NCBI GenBank assembly: GCA_963758025.1
Contig: CAVWUA010000004.1
Location: 62,001-126,000 of the forward strand
DNA: 64,000 nucleotides
Source: CAVWUA01 sp963758025
Lineage (GTDB): Bacteria; Planctomycetota; Planctomycetia; Isosphaerales; Isosphaeraceae
Direction: 5' to 3'
Positions within the stretch are counted from its first letter, which is position 1, and the number at the start of each line of letters is the position of its first letter. Shown here one piece after another: positions 1-13,461 of the stretch. Made by a program: the position numbers and the translations under genes. A model generated the notes under the pieces. It was not told the origin of the DNA. It did no database searches and worked only from the letters and a program-made list of their open reading frames with translations.

Positions 1-40
1 GACACCCACCCAGAACGAGGCTCCAGGCCAGGACATTCAT
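1..40 (-). CDS. Start of an unidentified gene running off the left edge
   Basis: Thirteen codons (MNVLAWSLVLGGC) are visible before the window ends. A GGAGGG ribosome site sits nine bases before the ATG. The sequence around this start (GAGGGAAACGGCTGATG) is nearly the same as that of the next gene upstream (GAGGGGAAGACGGCTGATG). The start is hydrophobic, so a membrane or exported protein is possible. It follows the octaheme cytochrome and its membrane partner by 101 bases on the same strand, so it is probably the third gene of that operon. Function cannot be judged. Confidence 0.45.
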   Translation of the reverse strand, partial: MNVLAWSLVLGGC

Positions 41-141
41 CAGCCGTTTCCCTCCATTGGACAAGCGCGACCGTGCGCCTCTTTACCCTGACATTATAGG
101 GCTGACGCTCGTGCAGCGTCAGAGAGAACCCCCCGTGCCGA

Positions 142-1032
142 TCACGCCGACGAGTCGATGGACTCGGACTCTCCGTTGATCCACAAGGCCCAGAGTGCCA
201 GGAGGGCCAACACGGCGAGATTGGCGAAGAGCAAGGGGGCGAAGACCGGCGCACCGTAGAGAAAATCCTCCCAGAGCGTCCCCATCGGCTTCTCCAGGTT
301 GGCCATGATGTGAAAGCCGAACCCGACAACACCGACAACGATCTGGCCGAACATCACCCAGCCGGTCAGGCCGATCAAGGCGCGGTTGCGGGGATAGAGA
401 AAAACCGCTACCAGGAAGCTGATCGCAAAAGCGCTGGAGAAGACGCCGATCCACTCCGCCGGATTATAGAACCCATTTTGCGCGTGATCCGCCAGGGAGA
501 GCACGAAGTTCCCCACGAAGCCCCCCAGGGCCAGCAGGACGACCCAGCGCGCCCACTCGATCGAGCGGGCATCGACCATGCGATCGAGGATCATCAAGAG
601 GCCCAACCCCGCATACGCCAGGGGGGCGACAAACGGCGCGGTATAGACCAGGTTCTTGATCGACTGCTCGCGGAAGAACTGGCTGTCGAGGTGCAGGACC
701 AACCCCAACACCCCCACGGCCACCGCCCCCCAGCCAACGATCAGAACGAGGCCGCGCGCGACCCGCCGACGCGTCGTGACCGGCTCACCAGGAGGGGCCG
801 GGCGAAGTCCTCCCAAGCCCAGGGCGATCAGGAGCATGATGGTGCCGACCAGCGAGAACCCCAGCGGAATCCACTCCGCCGACTGCTCGAAATTGTTGAT
901 CGAATGGGCGATGAAGATGTCCACCCCGAGAAACGCGATGTTCGCCGGGATGAACAATTCGATCCAGGGCAAGGGGTGAGCCCACGCCCCCAGACGATCA
1001 TTCACCCTCGTCAGCGTTTGCAGCATTGCCAT
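142..1032 (-). CDS. Polytopic membrane protein, probable partner of the octaheme cytochrome
   Basis: About 296 residues with roughly eight hydrophobic segments and no soluble domain. I do not recognise the family. Two WIELFIP/AEWIP-like stretches and scattered histidines lie near membrane edges, but I see no clear heme b pair. The frame opens further upstream, but the ATG at 1032 is preferred: it has a GAGGGG site nine bases ahead and overlaps the last 35 bases of the cytochrome gene, which implies translational coupling. From context it may be the membrane anchor or quinone-side electron partner of the cytochrome; that is inference only. The frame is intact. Confidence 0.75.
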   Translation of the reverse strand: MAMLQTLTRVNDRLGAWAHPLPWIELFIPANIAFLGVDIFIAHSINNFEQSAEWIPLGFSLVGTIMLLIALGLGGLRPAPPGEPVTTRRRVARGLVLIVGWGAVAVGVLGLVLHLDSQFFREQSIKNLVYTAPFVAPLAYAGLGLLMILDRMVDARSIEWARWVVLLALGGFVGNFVLSLADHAQNGFYNPAEWIGVFSSAFAISFLVAVFLYPRNRALIGLTGWVMFGQIVVGVVGFGFHIMANLEKPMGTLWEDFLYGAPVFAPLLFANLAVLALLALWALWINGESESIDSSA

Positions 1033-2263
1033 CAGCCGTCTTCCCCTCGCGCAGTTCGCGGGCCATCCGTTCCATTTCCGTCGTCTTGGCGACCAGTTCA
1101 TAAAACCCGTGCCACTGGACGAAATCAGCCCCTCCCATGAAGGCCCCGTGCTTGGCGGTCCGGCCGAAGTAGTGCCAGAGGTCGAAATAGACGAACTCGA
1201 TCGGCTCGTCGAACGGCGTCTTGGTCAGGAGGCCCTCATCGCGGAGCGACTTCATGATCGCGCTGGCCTTTGTCACCTTCTCGTTGGTCGATTCGACAAC
1301 CTGCTCGGCCTCCAGGTAATACTGGTCGATCTTGTCCGTCGTGTGGCACTTCAGGCAGGTCTCCTTCATGTTGATCTGCCCTTGCTGATAGGTCGGGCGT
1401 TTGTCGGAGACCTCGGCGAAGAGCCAGTAGGAGAGCCGCTCGGTGGTGTCGTGCGTGACCTTCTGCCCCTCCAGGCCGCTCATGTGGCACGTCGCGCAGG
1501 TCGGCACGGTCATGTCCTTAGTCGTCAACTCCTTCGGGTCGGCCGCCAGGTTCAGGTGCTCCTTCTGCGCATTGAACAGAACACCATGCTTCGATTCGTG
1601 ATAGATCTCGATCTGCGAGTGATCCGGCCCCATGTGGCACTGGCCGCACGTTTCCGGCTGGCGGGCCAGTTCGACGGACGCGGCGTGCCGGGCGTGGCAC
1701 GCGGTACACGTACCGATCGAGCCGTCCGCGTTGGGCTTGCCGACATCGTGGCACTGCTGGCAACCCCGGCTGATCGCCGCCGGCCCCTCGGTCTGCGCCA
1801 GGACGTTGGCCGGACGAACGACGAACCCCTTGTGGAACGACTCGGCAAAGGCGATCTGCTTCTTGGTGAAGTCGTCCGGCCCGGCAACCGCCGCCCACGA
1901 GGGCGCGGCATGGCGGCTTCGCAGGTACTGGTCATACTCCGTGCGGTGACACTGCCTGCAGTTCAGGGCCGTCACTTTCGTGTTGATGGTGAAGCCCCGA
2001 TGGGCCAGCTCTTTCTGCCCCTCGACGACCTGGTGACAATCCAGGCAGTTGACCCCGACACGGTTATGACGGCTCAGCTCGAATTCGTGGACGATCGCCG
2101 AGGTCTCGCGTTGATGACATTCCGCACATTTTCCGGTCGCCCGCACGAAGGCCGCCCCCGGCTGGGTCACCTCAACCGTGGGACGTTGCCGGTTCAGCAT
2201 GAACGCGGCCACGATCAGCGCGGTCCCTAGAAATACCGCGATGAAGACGCCTCGAAACGTCAT
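998..2263 (-). CDS. Octaheme cytochrome c of the hydroxylamine oxidoreductase (HAO) type
   Basis: 421 residues. An N-terminal segment (about residues 5-23) is a signal anchor, so the protein faces the periplasm. Eight CXXCH heme sites start at C46, C73, C102, C168, C186, C206, C256 and C303. The C-terminal helical part has the HAO-like run FDLWHYFGRTAKHG (361-373, approximately) and WHGFYEL (384-390). HAO-family enzymes oxidise hydroxylamine or hydrazine, or run in reverse to reduce nitrite or hydroxylamine. The direction depends on a tyrosine cross-linked to the catalytic heme. Tyr388 is a candidate for that residue, but I cannot align it here. The start ATG at 2263 has an AGAGG site; a longer upstream reading lacks support. 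The gene is divergent from ppsA and overlaps the membrane gene behind it. Confidence 0.85.
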   Translation of the reverse strand: MTFRGVFIAVFLGTALIVAAFMLNRQRPTVEVTQPGAAFVRATGKCAECHQRETSAIVHEFELSRHNRVGVNCLDCHQVVEGQKELAHRGFTINTKVTALNCRQCHRTEYDQYLRSRHAAPSWAAVAGPDDFTKKQIAFAESFHKGFVVRPANVLAQTEGPAAISRGCQQCHDVGKPNADGSIGTCTACHARHAASVELARQPETCGQCHMGPDHSQIEIYHESKHGVLFNAQKEHLNLAADPKELTTKDMTVPTCATCHMSGLEGQKVTHDTTERLSYWLFAEVSDKRPTYQQGQINMKETCLKCHTTDKIDQYYLEAEQVVESTNEKVTKASAIMKSLRDEGLLTKTPFDEPIEFVYFDLWHYFGRTAKHGAFMGGADFVQWHGFYELVAKTTEMERMARELREGKTADGNAANADEGE

Positions 2264-2490
2264 GCCGCTGCCTCTCTCTCTACTGTTTCGGGGTGGGACG
2301 CGATGGGCCAACATTGGAGCACAACCGGAAGATCCACCCGCAAGGTCGATGCCATCGGGATGGGTGTCTCGCGTACGTATGACTGGCATCCCGGGAGAGG
2401 GTTATGCTAACGGAGTATTCAGAAAAGACCAGAACTTTCATCCGCGCCTTGCCTCGGACAGTCCGAGTTGATAGGTTTAATGTAATCCAT

Positions 2491-2567
2491 GCTGCTCCCG
2501 ACGGGCAGCCTGTGGAACCGGCTATGTTGGCCCCGACGTGCGTCCTTCGCGCGATCGGGGTTTTTTT
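2491..2567 (+). promoter_or_regulatory. Structured leader with terminator-like hairpin before ppsA (copy A)
   Basis: Hairpin 1 pairs GCTGC (2491-2495) with GCAGC (2505-2509) around a nine-base loop. After a ten-base linker comes GGCTATGTTGGCCCCG (2520-2535). Hairpin 2 pairs CCCCGA (2531-2536) with TCGGGG (2555-2560) and CGTGCG with CGCGCG inside, with one bulged A, and is followed by seven T (2561-2567). This looks like an intrinsic terminator sitting 37 bases before the ppsA start, so it may act as an attenuator. A near-identical arrangement lies at 58299-58375. A small GGC/GCC hairpin over TATGTTG would compete with the terminator stem. No known riboswitch class is recognised. Confidence 0.65.
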
Positions 2568-2604
2568 ATTGCCTGGGCGGGGGATTCCCTGAAGGAGCCT
2601 GACC

Positions 2605-5026
2605 GTGACGCGTGAAACGACGAAAGATCGTCCGATCCGCTGGTTCGAGGAAATCGGGATCGAGGATGTCCCGCTCGTGGGGGGCAAGAATGCCTCGCTG
2701 GGCGAGATGTACCGCGAGCTGACCCCCAAGGGGGTCCAGGTCCCCAACGGGTTCGCCGTGACGGCCGAGGCGTACTTCGCCTTCCTGAAGGCTTCGGGGC
2801 TGGACGGCCGACTCGGCGAGATCCTTCAGGGGCTCGACACCCGCGACATGGATAATCTCCGCCAGCGCGGGCACCAGGCAAGGCACGCGATTCTCGACGC
2901 GGAGCTTCCCGAGGACCTCCGGCAGGCGATCGTGGCGGCCTATGCGCAGCTCTCCGAGGGGGCCGGCGGGCCGGTCGATGTCGCTGTCCGCAGCAGCGCG
3001 ACGGCCGAGGACCTCCCCGACGCCAGCTTCGCCGGACAGCAGGAAACGTACCTGAACGTCCAGGGAGACGCCCTCCTGCTGGAGACCTGCAAACGCTGTT
3101 TCGCCTCGCTCTTCACCGACCGGGCGATCTCGTACCGCGTCGATAAGGGGTTCGATCATCTCCAGGTCGGCCTGTCGATCGGCATTCAGCGCATGGTGCG
3201 GTCGGACCTGGCATCATCGGGGGTCATGTTCTCGCTCGACACCGAGACCGGCTTCCGCGACGCCGTGCTCATCAACGCCGCGTTCGGCCTCGGCGAGAAC
3301 GTCGTCCAGGGGTCGGTCAACCCGGACGAGTATTACGTCTTCAAGCCGACCCTCAAGTCCGGCCACCGGCCGATCCTTCAGAAGATCCTCGGCACGAAGG
3401 AGTTCAAGCTGGTGTACGACGTCGGCGGGGGAAAGATGACGAAGAACGTCCCGGTGCCGCCCGACGACCGCGCCCGCTTCGCCATCAGCGACGACGAGAT
3501 CCTCGCCCTGGCCCGCTGGTCGTGCATCATCGAGGACCACTACAGCGCGAAGCGGGGCCGCCCCACGCCGATGGACATGGAATGGGCCAAGGACGGTCGC
3601 ACCGGCGAGCTGTTCATCGTCCAGGCGAGGCCCGAGACCGTCCAGTCGCAGAAGCGAACCGACACGATCGAGACCTACCACCTGAAATCGAAAGGGCGTG
3701 TGCTCGTCAGCGGGCGGAGCGTCGGCGAGAAGATCGGCAGGGGGACCGTGCGCGTGATCAAGAGCGTGCAGGACCTCCACCGCTTCAATGATGGCGAGGT
3801 GCTCGTCACCGACAAGACCGACCCGGACTGGGAACCGACGATGAAGAAGGCGGCGGCCATCGTCACCAACCGCGGCGGCCGCACCTGCCACGCCGCGATC
3901 GTCAGCCGGGAGCTGGGTCTGGCGGCGGTCGTCGGCACGGAGCGCGGGACCGAAGTCCTCCATGACGGCCAGGAGGTCACCGTCTCCTGCGCCGAGGGGG
4001 ACATGGGGTACATTTACGACGGTCTGCTCGACTTCGATGTCCAGAAACGCGACCTGGCCGCGATCGAGCGGCCGAAGACCCACATCATGATGAACGTGGG
4101 CAACCCGGAGGAGGCGTTCCGGCTCTCCTTCCTCCCGAACGACGGCGTCGGCCTGGCGCGCGAGGAGTTCATCATCTCGACCTACATCAAGGTCCACCCG
4201 ATGGCCCTGGTCGAGTACGACCGCCAGGACGATCCGGCGGTCAAGGAGGCGATCGACCGCTTGACGGCGGGGTACGAGGACAAGCCGCGGTTCTTCGTGG
4301 ACAAGCTGGCCCAGGGGGTCGCCATGATCGCCGCGGCGTTCTATCCCAAGGATGTGATCGTCCGCCTGAGCGACTTCAAGACCAATGAATACGCCAACCT
4401 GATCGGCGGCCGGCGGTACGAGCCGACCGAGGAGAACCCGATGCTGGGTTTCCGGGGGGCCTCGCGGTACTACAACCCGCGTTACCAGGCCGGATTCGCG
4501 CTGGAGTGCCGCGCGATGAAGAAGGTGCGCGACGAGATGGGCCTGACGAACCTCAAGCTGATGGTCCCGTTCTGCCGGACCGTCGAGGAGGGGCACCGCG
4601 TCCTGGCCGAGATGGAGAAGCACGGCCTGAAGCGTGGGGAGAACGGGCTGGAGGTGTACGTCATGTGCGAGATCCCCAGCAACGTCATCCTGGCCGAGCA
4701 GTTCGCCGAGGTCTTCGACGGTTTCTCGATCGGCTCGAACGACCTGACGCAGCTCATGCTGGGTGTGGATCGCGACTCGGAGATCGTCGCCCCGATCTTC
4801 GACGAGCGCAACCCGGCGGTGATGGAGATGATCGCCCATGTCATTCAGCGACGCACGGGCGGCGGGCCGCAAGATCGGCATCTGCGGCCAGGCGCCGAGC
4901 GATTACCCGGAGTTCGCCCGGTTCCTGGTGGAGCAAGGGATCAACAGCATCTCCCTGAACCCCGACGCCGTGCTCCGCACGACCCTGGCGGTTCAGGAAC
5001 TGGAAACGGCGGCGGCCCCCGCTTGA
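2605..5026 (+). CDS. ppsA: Phosphoenolpyruvate synthase (pyruvate, water dikinase)
   Basis: Makes PEP from pyruvate and ATP with release of AMP and phosphate. About 807 residues, the usual PpsA length. The order is an N-terminal ATP-grasp domain (SLGEM, VRSSATAED, SFAGQQETYLN), a swivelling phosphohistidine domain with GGRTCHAAIVSREL (His429) and a C-terminal PEP barrel ending in ICGQAPSDYPEFARFL with the catalytic cysteine. The GGRTCH motif separates it from PPDK, which has GGMTSHA. One extra base near 4850 shifts the frame so that the last 58 or so residues are read in the next frame; the sequence is otherwise clean. It is preceded by the structured leader at 2491-2567 and followed by nifJ. 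GAAGGAG lies before the GTG-proximal start. Confidence 0.93.
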
Positions 5027-5290
5027 CGGGTCGCGCGCCGGTATCTACTCTTGTGATCAGTTCCGTTGCTTATGACGGGCAACGAACGCGATCGGATCGG
5101 ATCACGATCAACCCGTCGCGCGAATCGAGCGCGGTGGAAGACGTTCCGCCGATCCATTTCGTCCGGCGACCGGACGACGGAAGCCGTTCTCGACACCGAA
5201 TGCTTCCTTTCCCCGCGGTAACGACTGCCGCCAGCCCAGGGGTTTTTCTGGACCCGCACGGTCCGGAACCCTCGCCGGAGGAGTTGCGCT

Positions 5291-8936
<3,646 letters not shown>

Positions 8937-8940
<4 letters not shown>

Positions 8941-9986
8941 GCGTCGATCTCAAAACCCGTTACCTGGGCCTCGACCCTGAAGAACCCGCTGGTCGTCTCC
9001 GCTTGTCCGCTGGTCGGCCGGCTCGACACCCTGAAGCGTCTGGAGGAAGCCGGCGCGGCGGCGGCGGTCATGCCCTCGCTGTTCGAGGAACAGATCGTCC
9101 ACGACGAGATGGCCGTCGAAGCCTTCTACGAACACGGCACCGAGAGCTTTCCCGAGGCGCTCAGTTACTTCCCCGAGATGAACGAGCATCACGCCGGCGC
9201 GGACGTGTACCTCGAACATCTGGAACAGGCGAAGCGCGCGGTGTCGATCCCGATCATCGGCAGCCTCAACGGGATCTCCCGAGGGGGCTGGCTCCGCTAC
9301 GCCAAGCACATCGAGAGCTGCGGCGCCGATGCGCTGGAGCTGAATGTCTATTACGTCGCCACCGATCCCGAGACGACCGGCGCGCAGGTGGAGCAGCGGT
9401 ATCTCGACCTGGTGCAAGCGGTGCGCGAGGCGATCGCGATCCCTCTGGCCGTGAAGATCGGCCCGTACTTCAGCTCGTTGCCCAACATGGCCCGGCGGCT
9501 CTCGCAAGGCGGGGCGGATGGCCTTGTCCTGTTCAACCGCTTCCTCCAGCCCGACATCGACCTGGAGACGCGGCAGCGTCGAGCCGAACCTGGTTCTCAG
9601 CACCAGCGACGAGCTCCGGTTGCCGTTGCGCTGGATCGCGATTCTGCGGCCCCAGTTGCGCGTGTCGCTCGCGGCGACCTCCGGCGTCCATCAACCCGGG
9701 GACATGCTCAAACTGCTCCTGGCCGGGGCCGACGTGACGATGGTCGCCTCGGCACTCTACAAGCACGGCCCCGGTCACGTCCGTACCCTGATCGACGGCG
9801 TCCAGAGCCTGGATGGAGGAGAACGAGTATGCGTCGGTCTCGCAGATGAAGGGGAGCGTCAGCCAGGAGAACGCCGCCGATCCCGACGCCTTCGAACGGG
9901 CGAACTACATCAAGACGCTCGTCAACTTCAGCGGCACCGAGCCATCGACCCAGGCCCCCTATCGCAAGAGCGAGGTCCTGCCATGA
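8937..9986 (+). CDS. Dihydroorotate dehydrogenase-like flavoprotein linked to nifJ; frameshifted
   Basis: About 345 residues of a PyrD-type FMN barrel. Readable parts run LKNPLVVSACPL, IIGSLNGIS, LELNVYYVATDPE, PLAVKIGPYFSS, GGADGLVLFNRF and MLKLLLAGADVTMVASALYKHG. The usual N-x-SCPN catalytic loop is replaced by NVYYVATD, so the base (Cys or Ser) of true dihydroorotate dehydrogenases is missing. This variant is known as the PyrD-like protein beside nifJ in several phyla; its reaction is not settled. The start overlaps the nifJ stop (ATGA) and the stop overlaps hoxE (ATGA), so it is translated as part of the unit and is likely an electron-transfer or accessory protein of pyruvate oxidation. 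Three one-base insertions (near 8975, 9575 and 9810) split it. Confidence 0.82.
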
Positions 9987-10503
9987 GCCAGGCGATCAGG
10001 AAACCCGGCCCGGCCGAACCACACCCGAGCGGCGACGAGCGGTTCAAGATGCTCGACGCCACGATGAAGCGGCATCGCTACCAGCCCGACGCGCTGATCG
10101 AGGTGCTCCACACGGCGCAGGAGCTTTTCGGCCAGATGCGACGAAGACATCCTGATGTACGTCGCGCACGGTTTGAAGCTGCCGCCCAGCCGGGTGTACG
10201 GCGTGGCGACGTTCTATCACTTCTTCACGTTCGCGCCGAAGGGGGAGCATCACGTGCGTCGTCTGCACGGGGACGGCCTGCTACGTCAAGGGGGCGGACG
10301 CGATCCTGTCGGCCATCGAGCAGGCGGTCGGCGTGCAAGCGGGGCGGACGACGAGCGACGGGCGGCTCTCGCTGGAGACGGCCCGCTGCCTCGGCGCGTG
10401 CGGGATCGCGCCGGTGGTGGTCTTCGACGGCGAGGTCCGGGGCAAGCAGACGCCGGAAATGGTCCTGGAATGCGTGAAAGGATGGCTGAGCTCATGGACC
10501 TGA
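9983..10503 (+). CDS. hoxE: Bidirectional [NiFe] hydrogenase diaphorase subunit HoxE; frameshifted
   Basis: NuoE-like [2Fe-2S] subunit that passes electrons within the NAD-linked diaphorase module. Recognisable parts are RFKMLDATMKRHRYQPDALIEVLHTAQELFG, then LKLPPSRVYGVATFYHFF, then TGTACYVKGADAIL and ETARCLGACGIAPVV. The four cluster cysteines sit in CxGTACY and CLGAC. About 173 residues when the two one-base insertions (near 10140 and 10250) are corrected. Its ATG overlaps the stop of the PyrD-like gene and its stop (10501-10503) overlaps the first codons of hoxF. First gene of the hydrogenase set. Confidence 0.87.
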
Positions 10504-12137
10504 ATGAGCTGCAAACCCTGGCCGAAACGGAGCGGAAGGCTCGCAAGCCGGTGCAGGTCCGCGTTTGCTCGGCGGCGGGATGCCTCTCGTCTCGGCGCAG
10601 AAGGTCCGTCAGGAGCTGGAAGCGGCCGTGACCGCCGGCGGCCTGGAGGAGCGCGTCGCCGTCTGCGAGGTCGGCTGCATGCGGCTCTGCTGCGAGGGGC
10701 CTCTGGTCCGGGTCGAGCCGGAGAGCACGCTTTACCAGAAGGTCACTCCCGCGCAGGCCCCCTCGATCATCCACGCCCTGAACGGCGGCCAGGCCGAGGC
10801 GACGGCCGGCTCGCTCTCCGAGCGCTTTCTTCACGCGGCAGACCTCGGTCGTGCTGGAGAACAGCGGCATCGTGGAACCCGAGCGGATCGAGTCGTACAT
10901 CGCCGCCGACGGCTACCAGGCGCTGAGATGTGCTCCGCGAGATGAAGCCGGAGGAGGTGGTCGAGGCGATCACCCGGAGCGGCCTGCGCGGGCGGGGCGG
11001 CGCCGGATATCCGACCGGCCTGAAGTGGGCGACGGTCGCCAAGATGCCCCCCGGCCGCCGAAGTACGTCATCTGCAACGCCGACGAGGGCGACCCGGGCG
11101 CGTTCATGGACCGGAGCATCCTGGAGAGCGACCCGCACCGCGTTCTGGAAGGCATGGCGATCGCCGCGTATGCCGTCGGGGCCGACCAGGGGTTCATCTA
11201 CGTGCGCGGCGAGTATCCGCTGGCCATCCAGCGGCTCGAGTCGCCATCCGGCAGGCGCGGCGGCTCGGCTTGCTGGGCAGCCAGATCTTCGACTCGCCGT
11301 TCAACTTCCGCATCGACCTGCGCATCGGCGCCGGGGCGTTCGTCTGCGGCGAGGAGACGGCGCTGATCGCCTCGATTGAAGGCGGGCGCGGCACGCCGCG
11401 GCCGCGCCCGCCCTACCCGGCGCGAGGAGGGGCTCTGGGGCGACCCGACCCTGATCAACAACGTCGAGACGTTCGCCAACGTTCCCGGCCATCATCCGCA
11501 AAGGGGCCGACTGGTTCGCCGGCATCGGCACGGAGGGGAGCAAGGGGACGAAGGTCTTCGCCCTGGCCGGCAAGGTCCGCAACTCCGGGCTGGTCGAGGT
11601 GCCGATGGGAACGACCCTGCGCGAGATCGTCGAGAGATGGGCGGCGGCGCGCCCGAGGGCGGCACGATCAAGGCCGTGCAGACCGGCGGCCCGTCCGGCG
11701 GCTGCATCCCGGCCGAAGCATCTCGACACGCCGGTCGATTACGAGTCGCTGACAGAAGATCGGCTCGATCATGGGCTCCGGCGGCATGATCGTCATGGAC
11801 CAGGACACCGACATGGTGGGCGTCGCCCGGTTCTTCATGGAGTTCTGCAGGGACGAATCGTGCGGCAAGTGCATTCCCTGCCGCGCGGGCACCGTGCAGA
11901 TGCACCAGCTCTTGCAGCGGATCGGCGACGGCGAGGGGACCGCGCGCCGATCTGGAACGCCTCGAGTCGCTCTGCGACATGGTCAAGCACACGAGCCTCT
12001 GCGGGCTCGGCCAGTCCGCGCCGAACCCCGTGCTGAGCACCTTGCGGTTCTTCCGGCACGAGTACGAGAACTTGATCCAGGGCAGGGGCGGCGGCAACCA
12101 TCCCCCTCGGGACGTTGCGCGAGACATTGGATCTTGA
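10494..12137 (+). CDS. hoxF: Bidirectional hydrogenase NADH-oxidising subunit HoxF; frameshifted
   Basis: NuoF-like subunit carrying FMN, the NAD site and a [4Fe-4S] cluster. The N-terminal thioredoxin-like [2Fe-2S] part shows VCSAAGC and VGCMRLCCEGP. The core shows the FMN/NAD loop GLRGRGGAGYPTGLKW, then VICNADEGDPGAFMDR, GAGAFVCGEETALI, LINNVETFANVP and the cluster site ESCGKCIPCRAGT with a later CGLGQSAPNPV. The length (about 545 residues) is normal. At least ten single-base shifts lie between 10590 and 11945, more insertions than deletions, yet all binding motifs remain. The start overlaps the end of hoxE; the stop overlaps a TTG that may start hoxU. Confidence 0.88.
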
Positions 12138-12884
12138 TTGGCGGAGATGATCATGTCGGTATAGTACGCTTCACGATCGACGGCAAGCTCGTCAGCGCCG
12201 CGAGGGCGCAGACGATCCTCGAAGCGGCACGCGACGCGGGATCACGATCCCGACGCTCTGCCACCTCGACGGCCTGTCCGACGTCGGCGCCTGCCGGCTT
12301 TGCCTGGTCGAGATCGGCCGGCATCCGGCCATCGAAACTCCTGCCGGCCTGCGTCACGAAGGTCGCCGAGGAGATGGAGGTCCAGACCGACACCGAACGG
12401 CTCCGCGAGTACCGCCGCATGATCGTCGAGCTGCTCTTCGCCGAGCGCAACCACGTCTGCTCCGTCTGCGTCGCCAACGGCCATTGCGAGCTGCAGGACC
12501 TGGCCGTGCGACCTCGGCATGGACCACGTCCGCTTCGAGTATCTGAACCCGCAGTGCGAGGTGGATGTCAGCCACGAGCGCTTCGGGATCGATCACAACC
12601 GTTGCATCCTCTGCACGCGCTGCGTCCGGGTCTGCGACGAGATCGAAGGGGCGCACACCTGGGACGTCGCCGGGCCGCGGCACGCAATGCGCGGCTCATC
12701 ACCGACATGAACCAGCCCTGGGGCGACGTCCGACGACCTGCACCTCGTGCGGCAAGTGCGTGATGGCCTGCCCCACCGGCGCCCTGTTCCACCAAGGGGC
12801 GACGCGTCGCGGAAATGGACCACGACCGCGCAACGGCTCGACTTCCTGATCAACGCGCGGGAGAAGAAGCAATGGGTCGTCTGA
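12134..12884 (+). CDS. hoxU: Bidirectional hydrogenase diaphorase subunit HoxU; frameshifted
   Basis: NuoG-like subunit that wires the diaphorase to the hydrogenase through [2Fe-2S] and [4Fe-4S] clusters. Seen: VRFTIDGK, PTLCHLDGLSDVGACRLCLVEI, HVCSVCVANGHCELQDLA, ILCTRCVRVCDEIEGAHTWD and TCTSCGKCVMACPTGALF. The start is uncertain. TTG at 12134 is in frame with VRFTIDGK and overlaps the hoxF stop, whereas the more usual ATG at 12153 reads into TAG after three codons unless a base is missing. About five frameshifts are spread over the gene. The stop TGA at 12882-12884 lies within the first codons of hoxY. Confidence 0.85.
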
Positions 12885-13416
12885 GGCTCGCCACGGTCTG
12901 GCTCGGCGGCTGCTCCGGCTGCCACATGTCGTTCCTCGACCTCGACGAGTTCCTGATCGAGCTGGCGGAGCGGGTGGATATCGTCTTCTCGCCGTTCATC
13001 GATGTCAAGGAATATCCCGAAGGGGTCGATGTCGTGCTGGTCGAGGGGCGGTCGCCAACGAGGAGCACCTGGCGATGATCCGCCGCGTCCGGGAGCGGAC
13101 GACGAGCGTGGTCTCGTTCGGCGACTGCGCCGTGACGGGCAACGTGACGGCCCTGCGCAACCCGCTCGGGCGGCGCCGATGCCGGTCCTCCAGCGGTCTA
13201 CCTGGAGACGGCGGATCCGACGCCTCGCGATTCCGTCGGAGCCGGGGATCGTGCCCACGCTGCTCGACGTCATGCCGGTCCATGCGGTCGTCCCCGTGGA
13301 CTTCTACCTGCCCGGTTGCCCTCCGCCCGGCCTCGAAGATTCCGAGCGTTGTCTCGAGCAGCTGCTCGAGGGCGAGACTCCGAATCTGGAAGGGCGGCAG
13401 ATCCAAGTTCGGCTGA
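12872..13416 (+). CDS. hoxY: Bidirectional [NiFe] hydrogenase small subunit HoxY; frameshifted
   Basis: Carries the proximal [4Fe-4S] cluster next to the active site. The cysteines are seen in GGCSGCHMSFLDLDEF, FGDCAVTGNV and YLPGCPPP. About 180 residues, the short form typical of cytoplasmic group 3 enzymes with no signal peptide. It overlaps the end of hoxU by 13 bases. Frameshifts near 13050, 13180, 13215, 13325 and 13400 were inferred from the break points between these motifs. The most consistent end is the TGA at 13414-13416, after a reading that ends LEGRQIKFG-like. Confidence 0.85.
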
Positions 13417-13461
13417 GGCGGTGGACGCGCGTCACTCGAGTGTGGAGAAGCGTAGGCAACC

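Noticed and set aside
310..1140. Long open frame on the plus strand opposite the membrane protein
   Set aside because: It is the mirror of a high-GC gene with clear membrane segments; the translation is low-complexity R/D/Q and resembles nothing.
2520..2540. Fluoride riboswitch, suggested by GGCTATG-TGGCC resembling GGCTGATGGCC
   Set aside because: The 5' half of that riboswitch and its pseudoknot partner are absent, and hairpin 1 does not fit.
3214..4881. 555-residue open frame opposite ppsA
   Set aside because: An antisense shadow caused by codon bias; ppsA motifs on the plus strand explain the sequence.
2605..5026. Pyruvate phosphate dikinase rather than PEP synthase
   Set aside because: The phosphohistidine motif is GGRTCHA, as in PpsA; PPDK has GGMTSHA and a longer chain.
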